Assembly (NCBI GenBank): GCA_009377755.1
Contig: WHTM01000002.1
Span: 1 to 64,000, forward strand
Length of the DNA stretch: 64,000 nt
Direction: 5' to 3'
DNA from: Hyphomicrobiales bacterium
GTDB taxonomy: Bacteria > Pseudomonadota > Alphaproteobacteria > Rhizobiales > Xanthobacteraceae
Part shown: in pieces, positions 1 through 7,348 of the stretch
Position numbering within the stretch: position 1 is the stretch's first letter
Layout of the letters: the number at the start of each line of letters is the position of its first letter
Translations under genes and position numbers: made by a program
Notes under the pieces: model-generated
What the model saw: the letters and a program-made list of their open reading frames with translations, nothing else
Told to the model about the DNA's origin: nothing
Database searches by the model: none

Positions 1-2
1 CA

Positions 3-386
3 TCGGTCATCAATCTGTCGTCCTATCTCGGTTTGGTCGGCGCCTATCCCGGATTTCCGGTTACCGCCATTCAATACGGAACCACCAAGGCGGGTGTGAT
101 CGGCTTCACGCGGCAACTGGCCATGGAATACGCAGCCGATGGGCTGCGCGCGAATGTCATCGCGCCTGGCTGGCACTTCGGCACCAATCTCGGCAAGGCG
201 AGGCGGGCCGTCGCCACTGCGGAGGAACTCGCAAGCTTCGAGGCGTATGCAAAGGCGTCAATTCCAATGGGGCGTTTTGGTACACCGGAGGACTTGTCTG
301 GCCTCATCATCTATCTGGCGAGCGATGCTTCTCGCTATGTGACCGGCCAAGTCTTTGCTCACGACGGCGGCATCACAGCGGGTTGA
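3..386 (+). CDS. SDR family oxidoreductase, C-terminal part (cut by window edge)
   Basis: Short-chain dehydrogenase/reductase whose start lies before the window. Visible are the strand-5 region ending in two serines (catalytic Ser area), the catalytic YxxxK motif (YGTTK), the N-V-I-A-P-G segment after the active site, and the usual ending with GRFG-PEDL and a Y-x-TGQ-x-F-x-DGG motif. These are standard for the classical SDR family and mean NAD(P)(H)-dependent oxidation or reduction of an alcohol/keto substrate in the cytoplasm. The substrate cannot be read from this part. It lies upstream of a PaiB-like gene on the same strand, with about 110 bases between them. Confidence 0.9.
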   Translation, partial: SVINLSSYLGLVGAYPGFPVTAIQYGTTKAGVIGFTRQLAMEYAADGLRANVIAPGWHFGTNLGKARRAVATAEELASFEAYAKASIPMGRFGTPEDLSGLIIYLASDASRYVTGQVFAHDGGITAG

Positions 387-497
387 CGATCGCAGCCGCT
401 GCTGACAAGCGGACTCCGCCGCTCGGGCATGAGGTTCTAATATCCGGCTGCGGCAAATGCATCAGGCTAAGGCCGATGACAAAATACGGTGATCATC

Positions 498-1139
498 ATG
501 TACCAGCCCCATCATCATCGTGTCGAGGATGTGCCGGAAATGCACGCGCTGATGCGTGCCAGACCTTTTGCTGCGCTCGTGTCAGTCGGCTCGGCTGGTC
601 TGGATGCTGACCACCTGCCGACCGTGCTCAAGGATGAAGGCCCCTATGGCGTCATCGAATGCCATCTTGCCCGTGCTAATCCGCATTGCCGCGATCTCGC
701 TGAGTGCAACGAAGCGCTGATGATCTTTCAAGGTCCCGAGGGCTATATTACGCCCAATTGGTATCCCTCGAAGGCCGTGCACGGAAAGGTCGTGCCGACA
801 TGGAACTATGCGGTCGTACACGCTTATGGTCGGCCCGAAGTAATGAAGGAGAAGGATTGGCTGTTCCGCCACGTCACTGAGCTTACGGCCCAGCAGGAGA
901 GGGCCGAAGCCAAACCATGGGCGCCGTCAGATGCGCCCGATACCTACATAGAGGTCATGTTGCGCGGCATCTTAGGTTTCCGCCTTGTCATCACGCGGCT
1001 CGAAGGCAAGTGGAAAATGAGCCAGAACCGCGAGATGCAAGATCGGATCGGCGTCGCGAAAGGCCTAAGTACGCGAGCTACCGGCGACGATCTTGAGATG
1101 GCCGAAGTCATCTCGCGCCGGATCAGACCAAGCAATTGA
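498..1139 (+). CDS. FMN-binding negative transcriptional regulator, PaiB family
   Basis: 213-residue protein matching the PaiB/FMN_bind_2 family: it opens with MYQPHHH, has the P-x-V-L-x-D-E-G and H-L-A-R-A-N-P stretches of the split-barrel flavin fold, and the family signature ITPNWYPSK followed by VPTWNY. PaiB proteins bind FMN/heme and are linked to repression of degradative enzymes in Bacillus; the function in proteobacteria is uncertain. A GTG nine bases upstream (489) is an alternative start, but family members begin at MYxP, so ATG 498 is chosen. Confidence 0.9.
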   Translation: MYQPHHHRVEDVPEMHALMRARPFAALVSVGSAGLDADHLPTVLKDEGPYGVIECHLARANPHCRDLAECNEALMIFQGPEGYITPNWYPSKAVHGKVVPTWNYAVVHAYGRPEVMKEKDWLFRHVTELTAQQERAEAKPWAPSDAPDTYIEVMLRGILGFRLVITRLEGKWKMSQNREMQDRIGVAKGLSTRATGDDLEMAEVISRRIRPSN

Positions 1140-1227
1140 CACCGGTGACCAGAATGGGGCCGCGCGGGGTGGCCGGCGCGCGGTTGCGAGAGCTGAAAAC
1201 GAACCGACGAAGATAGAGACGCCACAA

Positions 1228-2070
1228 ATGCCAGAGCATGCCACCGCGCGGGGAGGCGTTGCGCCTCAACCGTCGCTCCTTGAGCGCACCAAGGCGCTGC
1301 ATCCGCTGCTGAACGAGCAGGCGCCGCTCGCGGAAGCGCAGGGCAGGCTGACCGACGCAACAATCCGGGCGCTCGACGAAGCCGGCCTGTTCGGCTTCTA
1401 CATGCCGCGCTGCTTCGGTGGCTCCGAGCTCTGGCCCATGGAGGCGCTGGAGGTCATCGAGGCACTGAGCTACAGTGACGCCTCGACTGCTTGGGTCGCG
1501 ATGGCGCTGCAGGTCGCAGGCGGCACGGCGGCAGCCTATCTGGTGCCGTCGGCGGCCAAGGAAATCTTTGGCGAAAGGATACCGCTCATCGCCGGGCAGG
1601 GCGCGCCCTTCGGCCGGGCCGACATCGTGCCCGGCGGCTATCGCCTGAGCGGCCACTACGGTTACGGCAGCGGCGCCCTCCATTCCTCATGGCTCCACAC
1701 CGGCGGCCTCGTGCACGAGAACGGCCAACCGCGGACTGTGCCGAACACGCGCAATCCGGACGCACGCATCTTCATCACCCGCACGGTGGATGCCCAATTG
1801 AAGGAGAATTGGGACGTCCTCGGCCTGATTGCCACCGGCAGCGTGGACTACGTGATCAAGGACCTGTTTGTACCGGAAGAATTTACGCACTGGCAGAACG
1901 CCAAGCGGCCGCATCAGGGCGGCGACCTCTATCGCCTCGGCATCTCCGGTCTGAGCACCAGCGGCCATACCGGTTTCGCGCTCGGCGTTGCACGGCGCGC
2001 GCTCGACGAGATCGCGGCGCTCGCCGTCGCATCGAAGCGGCCTTCGCCGCTGGCCGAACGACGTTTCTGA
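1228..2070 (+). pseudogene. Acyl-CoA dehydrogenase-like flavoprotein (monooxygenase type), 3' end lost
   Basis: 280 residues of an acyl-CoA dehydrogenase-fold protein of the flavin-dependent monooxygenase branch (HsaA/DszC-like, about 390 residues when complete). The N-terminal helical domain, middle beta domain (RLSGHYGYGSGA; F-I-T-R-T) and start of the C-terminal helical domain (G-x-A-R-R-A-L-D-E) are present. The frame stops at PLAERRF, exactly where the remaining ~100 residues of the C-terminal four-helix bundle should follow. From there the DNA reads as a CHAT gene on the other strand, so the gene was cut by a rearrangement. It probably cannot bind flavin or tetramerise. Confidence 0.8.
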
Positions 2071-2532
2071 TAGAGCGCGCAAGCGCCGCTGACGTCACTT
2101 TGAACTCAGCGTCATCCGACACGACCTGGAAGAAACGCCCCTCGGGAACGAGCCCGCGATGGGCAGTGACGATCACAAGCTCTTTGCCTCGCAGTGTCGA
2201 AGGCAAAGACGAGTTTGTATCGAGTTCGATGTTGTGTGCGAGCAAAGCGGGGCGAAGCCTGTCCGCCAGCACGGCAAGCGTCTGGCGTTCCCCATGTCCC
2301 GTTGGAATCCACGCGACCGACCCTTCGAGAGCGCGCTTACGCGCCCGTGCACCGCGCAACCATGAGAGCGATGCGCCGCTGCCATCGCCGTGGTCCGGCC
2401 AGCCAGTTCATCAGACATGAGGATTAGATTGGCCAGTATGTGTTGTAGAGCCGTATCCATCACCACCAGGCCACGCCGAGTGAAAGGCGCTGTAAGGCCA
2501 AGCTTCCCCATCGCGGTAAAAAACATTTGCAT
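2064..2532 (-). pseudogene. CHAT-domain protein fragment, frameshifted and truncated
   Basis: Reading the minus strand from about 2532 gives a sequence typical of CHAT (caspase-like) proteins: TALQHILANLIL, then DELAG and a run of alanines. After a one-base shift near 2375-2385 it continues as SLSWLRGAR, AWIPTGHGERQT, GKELVIVTAHRGL and RFFQVVSDDAEF. The block with the catalytic His (T-A-H-R-G) is kept; the strand carrying the catalytic Cys should follow but the gene is cut at about 2065, where it abuts the truncated flavoprotein gene. The frameshift plus the cut mean a decayed remnant. No clear N-terminal domain is seen. Confidence 0.7.
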
Positions 2533-2590
2533 CGTCGGTTTCGAAGCCGAAACGGAACGGGAAGTTCCTATGAGTTTCGAGTTCCATAAG

Positions 2591-3406
2591 CTATTCATAA
2601 GGAGCAAACTGCTCCGAACGCCATTTCAACGCGGCGGCCATGCCCTGTTCGCGGCGGACCGAGTCGAATTGCGCGGCTTCCGGCGATCCGATCGAGTCCA
2701 TCATCGCGCAGGCCTCCGCGCCGTACATGATGGCGTTGCGCAGTCCCATCGTCTCGAAGGCATGATTGATAGAGCGCTTGTTCCATTGCAGGCATTCCAG
2801 CGAGACACGTGACATACGCCTAGCGATCTTGGTCACCTCCGCCTGCAAGTCCGCTTTCGGAAACACCTGATCGACCAGCCCCAGGCGAAACGCCTCGTCC
2901 GCCTCGATCGTGTCGCCAGTATAGATCAGCATGCGCGAGCGCTGGCCGAGCAGCCACGGCATGATCATGGTGGCGATGCCGTTGGAAAAGCGTGCCTCGA
3001 GCGCGGCGAACGTCGAGATGTCCGAGCAGAAGCGCATGTCGCAGCACATTGCGAGTTCAAGTGCGCCCGCAAGACAGAATCCGTCGACCATGGCGATCAC
3101 TGGCTTGCTGCAGTCCCACACGGAGTAAGTGAACTTGATGTCCTTCTGCATGCGCGCGCGCCACTGCTCGATCGTGCGTCTGGGCTTCTCGGCCGATTCC
3201 TTGATGTCGTAGCCGGACGAGAACGCCTTGCCGCCCGCGCCGGTCAGGATGAGAACGCGCACATTCGGATCAGCGTCGGCTTCGGCGACCACTGCCATGA
3301 TCTCGTCAACCAGCGCAACGCTGAATGCATTGTGACGCTCGGGACGATTAAGCATGATCGTGGCGACGCGGTCGTCGACGCTGTAGAGTAGATTCTGGTA
3401 GGCCAT
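2591..3406 (-). CDS. Enoyl-CoA hydratase/isomerase family protein
   Basis: 271-residue crotonase-fold protein. Hallmarks are LNRPERHNAFS near the N-terminus, the oxyanion-hole strand G-G-K-A-F-S-S-G-Y-D-I, and LAGALELAMCCD followed by a second acidic site LEARF, so both hydratase glutamate positions look occupied. Family members add water to, or isomerise, enoyl-CoA esters. ATG at 3406 starts the family homology directly (MAYQNLLYSV). It lies 19 bases downstream of the shortened acyl-CoA ligase gene on the same strand, so the two were probably one acyl-CoA catabolic operon. Confidence 0.92.
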   Translation of the reverse strand: MAYQNLLYSVDDRVATIMLNRPERHNAFSVALVDEIMAVVAEADADPNVRVLILTGAGGKAFSSGYDIKESAEKPRRTIEQWRARMQKDIKFTYSVWDCSKPVIAMVDGFCLAGALELAMCCDMRFCSDISTFAALEARFSNGIATMIMPWLLGQRSRMLIYTGDTIEADEAFRLGLVDQVFPKADLQAEVTKIARRMSRVSLECLQWNKRSINHAFETMGLRNAIMYGAEACAMMDSIGSPEAAQFDSVRREQGMAAALKWRSEQFAPYE

Positions 3407-3425
3407 TCTTACGTCTCCGATGAAC

Positions 3426-3968
3426 TTAACTGCGCCGGTCGAGCAGTAGGTCGACGCCCTTGGCGCTTTTGGGACTGACGATCAGCGGGTTGATCTCGAG
3501 CGCCGACAATTGCGCGGCTTGCGCCGCGCCGAAGCGCGAGAACGCGGCAATCGCGGCAGCGGCCGCGTCGATGTCGCAGGGCGGCTTGCCGCGCGCGCCT
3601 TGCAGCAATTTGCCCGCTGCCGTCTCGAACAGCATCGCTTTCGCTTCGCTCTCATCGACCGGACCGAGCCTGACACTTGCCTGATTGGCAAACTCGACCA
3701 GCACGCCGCCCGGCCCCACGATTACGAAGCTACCGAAATTGACCTCGTTGCGGATGCCGACGATGAGTTCAACGCCGCTCTCGGCCATTTCCTGCACCAC
3801 GATTTCGCCGGGCGAACCGGGCTCCGCATGCTTGGCGAGGCGACCTGAGAGATCGGCGAACGCTTCTTCAACCGCTGCGGCATTCGACAAGCCAAGGCGC
3901 ACCAGGCCGAGATCGCTCTTGTGCGGCAGATGCGCGGCAACCGCCTTCGTCACCACCGGATAGCCCAT
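3426..3968 (-). pseudogene. ATP-grasp part of ADP-forming acetate/acyl-CoA ligase, N-terminus missing
   Basis: 180 residues match only the ATP-grasp (beta) part of NDP-forming acyl-CoA synthetases: GYPVVTKAVAAHLPHKSD, V-R-L-G-L, E-I-V-V-Q-E-M, G-V-E-L-I-V-G-x-R, F-G-S-F-V-I-V-G-P-G-G, and the terminal LSALEINPLIV. The CoA-binding and ligase domains (over 450 residues) that precede this part in the usual fusion are absent. Reading upstream in frame gives no family sequence and a stop about 50 bases before the ATG. It could be a stand-alone beta subunit, but its own N-terminal ATP-grasp portion is also missing, so a truncated relic is more likely. Confidence 0.75.
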
Positions 3969-4082
3969 CCTGCCCGTCTCACAAGCGCTTGATTTCCTTC
4001 CTTGTTCTAACCTCGTTCAATCGAAGAAACAGCTTGACACGTGCCTTCGGATGATCTGAAGTTTACCGCAGCACCCGTGTCG

Positions 4083-4754
4083 TCACCGCGACAGTTTTCG
4101 AACATCGATCGTGCGCGCGGCTGCCGAGACCGAAATTTCGAAGTGATCCGCTTGCACAATGTCCGCGATATTGCGCGGACGATGCGCGATGACGTTGATG
4201 CCGGTTTGCCGCCGCAGGCTGTCATACAGGATCCCCGCGCCGCCTGATGCGCGCACCTCCTCGCCAAACTTCTGCGAAGCGTCATAGCGGTCGCTCGCAT
4301 AGATCTTAGGATGCTTGGCCTGCTGGCCGCGGATATCGAGATAGTCGCCGAGCAGGGTTGCGGTATAGGCGCGATAGGTGCGGGTCATCGTGGCCACGCT
4401 GCGCGCGACTGCTTCGCGCCGAAGATGGTGACCGACCTCCGCCGCTGCGGTGCGAATGTGGTCGGCCGCGTACCAGGCGCCAAGCTCGGGACCATTAAAT
4501 CGCATGCCGCCGGGCGGGACGTGGAGGAAGGCGGCCATGACGATGCTGGCATTCGGCACGCCATAAACCCATTCGCTTTGCTGCAGCCGATCGATACGAT
4601 CAGCCACGAGCCGATCGTTGGTCCAGCCGACGAGGTCCATCACCGCCGACAGATCGGCCGCCGTCGCCACGGTATCAAACAGCCCGATGGGCGGAAACTG
4701 CGACGGGATCAGGCGATGGGCAGGCCGCGGTGAAGGTGCCAAAGCGTCCGTCAC
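4083..4754 (-). CDS. RES-domain toxin of a toxin-antitoxin pair (NAD+ phosphorylase family)
   Basis: 223 residues with the RES pattern: an early Arg (H-R-L, residue 14), R-F-N-G-P with W-Y-A-A-D and A-A-A-E-V (residues 85-107), and a late G-I-L-Y-D-S-L-R supplying the Ser. Known RES toxins (MbcT, ParT, Xre-RES pairs) destroy or use NAD+ to stop growth, or modify a synthetase. The start ATG overlaps the upstream antitoxin stop by four bases, so translation is coupled. The function is inferred from family and context. Confidence 0.9.
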   Translation of the reverse strand: MTDALAPSPRPAHRLIPSQFPPIGLFDTVATAADLSAVMDLVGWTNDRLVADRIDRLQQSEWVYGVPNASIVMAAFLHVPPGGMRFNGPELGAWYAADHIRTAAAEVGHHLRREAVARSVATMTRTYRAYTATLLGDYLDIRGQQAKHPKIYASDRYDASQKFGEEVRASGGAGILYDSLRRQTGINVIAHRPRNIADIVQADHFEISVSAAARTIDVRKLSR

Positions 4755-5275
4755 CGGAACACGATTTCCGTATCGTCGTAAGGCGTGAACGCGTCATCAA
4801 TGGCGTTCGGCTGCATGTAAAGGCCACCACGCGCGCCGTCGAGGAAGCGTCGAACCGTGAGCAGTCCATCCTGAGAGCCGCTCGTCACAAGATCAAGCGG
4901 CGGTCGTCCGCCGAAGACAACAGCATTGTGCGGGCCCCGCAGCCACTCGACGCCAAGCCGCTCCGTCGGAAACAGAATCCCGAGAGCCTGGTGAATCCCG
5001 AACACCGCGGAGATGCGCGCGAGGACGTCGACATCGAGCGTGAAGGCACCGTGCTCGCGAGCCTGCTTGGACCAGTTGTGATAGGTGGACCGGGAGGGAT
5101 AGCCGAGCACTAGGAGACGCTGCTCTTCCGTCAATCCCCACAAGTCCGCGATGGCCAGGAAGGTTCGCAGAGCCGGGGGGCTCAGCCGCCGTCGATTGGC
5201 GGGCGCAAAGCGTGAGTTATCGAGCCGCTGAGGCCCGCGTCCTTCAGCCGTTTGCGGTTCGTGGTCGTTCAACAT
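4751..5275 (-). CDS. Xre/MbcA/ParS-type antitoxin
   Basis: 174-residue partner of the RES toxin. Residues ~35-80 form a helix-turn-helix-like part (ALRTFLAIADLWGLT, then YPSRSTYHNW), followed by the MbcA/ParS toxin-binding domain with LARISAVFGIHQAL, W-L-R-G-P-H and F-G-G-R-P-P-L-D-L. Such proteins neutralise the RES toxin by blocking its active site and repress their own operon. ATG 5275 is preferred over a TTG 21 bases upstream because that TTG lies inside the operator repeats. The final bases overlap the toxin start (ATGA). Confidence 0.9.
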   Translation of the reverse strand: MLNDHEPQTAEGRGPQRLDNSRFAPANRRRLSPPALRTFLAIADLWGLTEEQRLLVLGYPSRSTYHNWSKQAREHGAFTLDVDVLARISAVFGIHQALGILFPTERLGVEWLRGPHNAVVFGGRPPLDLVTSGSQDGLLTVRRFLDGARGGLYMQPNAIDDAFTPYDDTEIVFR

Positions 5276-5289
5276 GGGCTCCGCTCCAT

Positions 5290-5322
5290 TGTCCAAATTA
5301 GGACATAGTCCAAATCAGGACA
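5290..5322. promoter_or_regulatory. Tandem operator dyads of the RES/Xre operon
   Basis: Two copies of the dyad TGTCC-N6-GGACA (the second begins A-GTCC) lie 17 bases apart, just 15 bases before the antitoxin ATG on the minus strand. The spacers AAATTA and AAATCA are also alike. Paired dyads at this place are what an autorepressing Xre-type antitoxin needs. Binding is inferred, not shown. Confidence 0.7.
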
Positions 5323-5373
5323 AGTTGCAAGCCGGTTTTGCTGCCCTCAAGGATTCGCCACGCGGCACCGTGC

Positions 5374-5421
5374 AAGCCAACGCTCCGCCGGCCCTGTTGT
5401 TTGCGGCGCGGGCACGCCGGT
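5374..5421 (+). repeat. Dispersed repeat, copy 1 (second copy at 60524-60574)
   Basis: About 48 bases starting AAGCCAACGCTCCGCCG and running through CTGTTGTTTG to CACGCCGGT, closely matching 60524-60574 on the same strand with a few substitutions and small gaps. It is the only recognisable item in the space between the toxin-antitoxin operator and the DUF1254 remnant. It has no credible coding sense in either copy. Confidence 0.65.
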
Positions 5422-5565
5422 ATCCCTTTTCCCGATACGTCCGGCCACGACTTGCGGGCACAATGTGCGTTCGAATTCAACGCGACGGTCGGCGCTCCCC
5501 ACGGAAGCCGGAACTCGTGACTACCGCCCCGATTCGGCAGTCGACAATATTCGAGGAGGTGCGAC

Positions 5566-6016
5566 ATGAGGAAGCGGTACTCACGTTGTTGGCATTGTCG
5601 TTTTCCTTGCTAAGCTTCGGGCCCGGCGGCGCTCCCTCGCTTGGACAAGGCCTATCGCCGCAGGAGGCGCGCTCCGTCGCCACGGACGCCTACGTCTACG
5701 GCGTTCCGATGGTGAGCGCCTACGGCACGATGTATGCGTTTAGCTTCGACAAGACCAACAAGGAATACAAGGGGCCGTTCAACTCTATCCTGAACATCGC
5801 GCGCGTGTTCACACCCGACGACACGTCACGCCCAATTCCGATACGCCCTATTCTTTCATGGCTCTCGATCTGCGCGCCGAGCCGATGGTCATCACGCTGC
5901 CGGCGATGGAGAAGAGCAGATACTTCGTCTTCCAGATGATGGATATGTACACTTTTAATTTCGATTATCGCAGGAATCGGGTGTTGCGTGCCCCTGCAAC
6001 CACCGATTCTTGCGAT
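5566..6016 (+). pseudogene. DUF1254 domain protein, N-terminal remnant with two frameshifts, cut by IS
   Basis: Begins with a good ribosome site (GAGGAGG) and ATG at 5566, then needs a shift after three codons to enter a signal-peptide-like stretch (LTLLALSFSLLSFG). It continues as the DUF1254 core A-Y-V-Y-G-V-P-M-V, KGPFNSILN, and A-R-V-F-T-P-D-D. A second shift near 5830 leads to T-P-N-S-D-T-P-Y-S-F, LDLRAEPMVITLP and Y-T-F-N-F-D-Y. The rest (over 300 residues in this periplasmic family) is missing because the IS6-type element starts at 6017. Dead gene. Confidence 0.85.
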
Positions 6017-6822
6017 GGCACTGTCACGTTAATCGGAAATTTGCAGGCCAAATGACCATGGCGACCACGGTTCACGCTGCGACTGTCGCTTGGCGCCACG
6101 TCAGCATAGCCTGATCGCGAAACACGCGCAGGGTTCGGCGGGAGGTCAGATGGCGTTGGAGGCTGAACACATTGTAGACGGCGGCGTGGATTGAGAGAAA
6201 GCGCTGTGCCGATCCGGGTGACTTGAAGCGCCTCATTCGTCGTTCGCGTTGTCGCAATGGTTGATGGGAATTCTCTGCCCGGTTATTCTTCCAGCGACCT
6301 GTGTCGTGACGCCACGCAACACCAAACTCGCGCAGCGCTGAGCTGTAGGATCCGAGCTTGTCGGTCACGATGGTGGCTGGAGTGACGCCCTGCTTCTTCA
6401 GGAGTTTTCGCATCAGCTTGAGCGCTGCCTTGCGGTCTCGCCGTGGTTGAACAAGGATGTCCAGGACCTCGCCGTCGCTGTCCACGGCACGCCAGACGTA
6501 CAGCTGTCTGCGGTTGATGGAGACGAACACTTCGTCGAGATGCCACCGCCCGTCCGGCCGATGCCGTCCTCGTCTCAGCTTGCGCGCAATGATCGCGCCG
6601 AACTTTAGTGCCCAGCGGCGGACCGTCTCGTAGGGCACATCGATGCCACGCTCAGCGAGCATATCCTCGACGTCGCGGTAGCTCAGAGCGAAGCGGAAAT
6701 AGAGCCAGACGGCCTGCTGGATGACGATGCTCGGAAAGCGGTGGGGCGGTATGAAAGCTTGTCCATAAGCGAGTGCTATACGGCCCGTCCGTACCAAGCC
6801 AGTGTGTTACTGTGACAGCGCC
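6017..6822 (-). mobile_element. IS6-family insertion sequence
   Basis: 806-bp element holding one transposase gene. Its ends are inverted repeats of about 16 bases, GGCACTGTCACGTTAA on the left and the complement of GGCGCTGTCACAGTAA on the right (13 of 16 match), like the GGCACTG termini of IS26/IS6. The 8 bases outside each end (CTTGCGAT and CTCCGAAA) differ, so there is no target duplication. That points to loss of one flank through deletion or recombination after insertion, a common result of IS6 replicative transposition. Confidence 0.88.
6072..6797 (-). CDS. IS6-family DDE transposase
   Basis: 241 residues. An N-terminal helix-turn-helix region (LSYRDVEDMLAERGI, VPYETVRRW) precedes a DDE catalytic core: D in W-H-L-D-E-V-F-V, D in I-V-T-D-K-L-G-S-Y, and E in N-N-R-A-E-N-S-H. 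This arrangement and size match intact IS6 transposases, which drive replicative cointegrate formation. The first in-frame start is TTG at 6797; no ATG begins the family homology. It looks complete and may be active. Confidence 0.93.
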   Translation of the reverse strand: MVRTGRIALAYGQAFIPPHRFPSIVIQQAVWLYFRFALSYRDVEDMLAERGIDVPYETVRRWALKFGAIIARKLRRGRHRPDGRWHLDEVFVSINRRQLYVWRAVDSDGEVLDILVQPRRDRKAALKLMRKLLKKQGVTPATIVTDKLGSYSSALREFGVAWRHDTGRWKNNRAENSHQPLRQRERRMRRFKSPGSAQRFLSIHAAVYNVFSLQRHLTSRRTLRVFRDQAMLTWRQATVAA

Positions 6823-6898
6823 CTCCGAAAGGAGGTCGGGCGTCTCTTTGCCGACGGCAAAAGGTCAGAATCGCCGCCATCCATCCTGGCGCGCGATA

Positions 6899-7315
6899 TC
6901 AGCCGTTGGTCGCACTGGCCGGAGCCGACAGCAGCTCATGCGCCTGTGCGTTGGCCTGCTCCATCTCCGGCGCGATGACCATCGGGACCGGGAACGCCTT
7001 GGCCATCGCCTGCGCACGGGCTTCCCACATCGCACGCTTCGTGTCATCCGCTTCCACATAGATAAATCCGCGGCAGACTTGAGCCAGGGCTTCGAGATTG
7101 CTTTTGAACCACATCGCCCGCGCTTTCTGATTCTCATGGGTCTCTGACGCTTCGCCGCCGTCGGCCTGGGTGATTAGAACAAACGGCACGCCTCTTCTGA
7201 TCAGCCATTCGAGCGCAGCGTGATACCGAGCGACCCTATCGGGCGTCCCGACGGACGGAGGGGTGAAGACGACAATTGGATCGCGGGTGAGGTCGAGCGG
7301 ATCCGGGTAGCGCAT
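6899..7315 (-). CDS. Hypothetical 138-residue protein next to the TonB-dependent receptor
   Basis: No family recognised. The protein is soluble-looking and mixed alpha/beta, with a strand PIVVFTPPSVGTPDRVARYH at the start, F-V-L-I-T-Q-A-D, and G-F-I-Y-V-E-A-D-D, which suggests a Rossmann-like fold. It starts at ATG 7315, 33 bases after the receptor stop on the same strand, so it is probably the second gene of that operon. The IS6 element ends 77 bases beyond its stop, so further operon genes may have been lost. Confidence 0.6.
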   Translation of the reverse strand: MRYPDPLDLTRDPIVVFTPPSVGTPDRVARYHAALEWLIRRGVPFVLITQADGGEASETHENQKARAMWFKSNLEALAQVCRGFIYVEADDTKRAMWEARAQAMAKAFPVPMVIAPEMEQANAQAHELLSAPASATNG

Positions 7316-7348
7316 GACGTCATTCCACTGCCGGGGCGATTGGGCATC

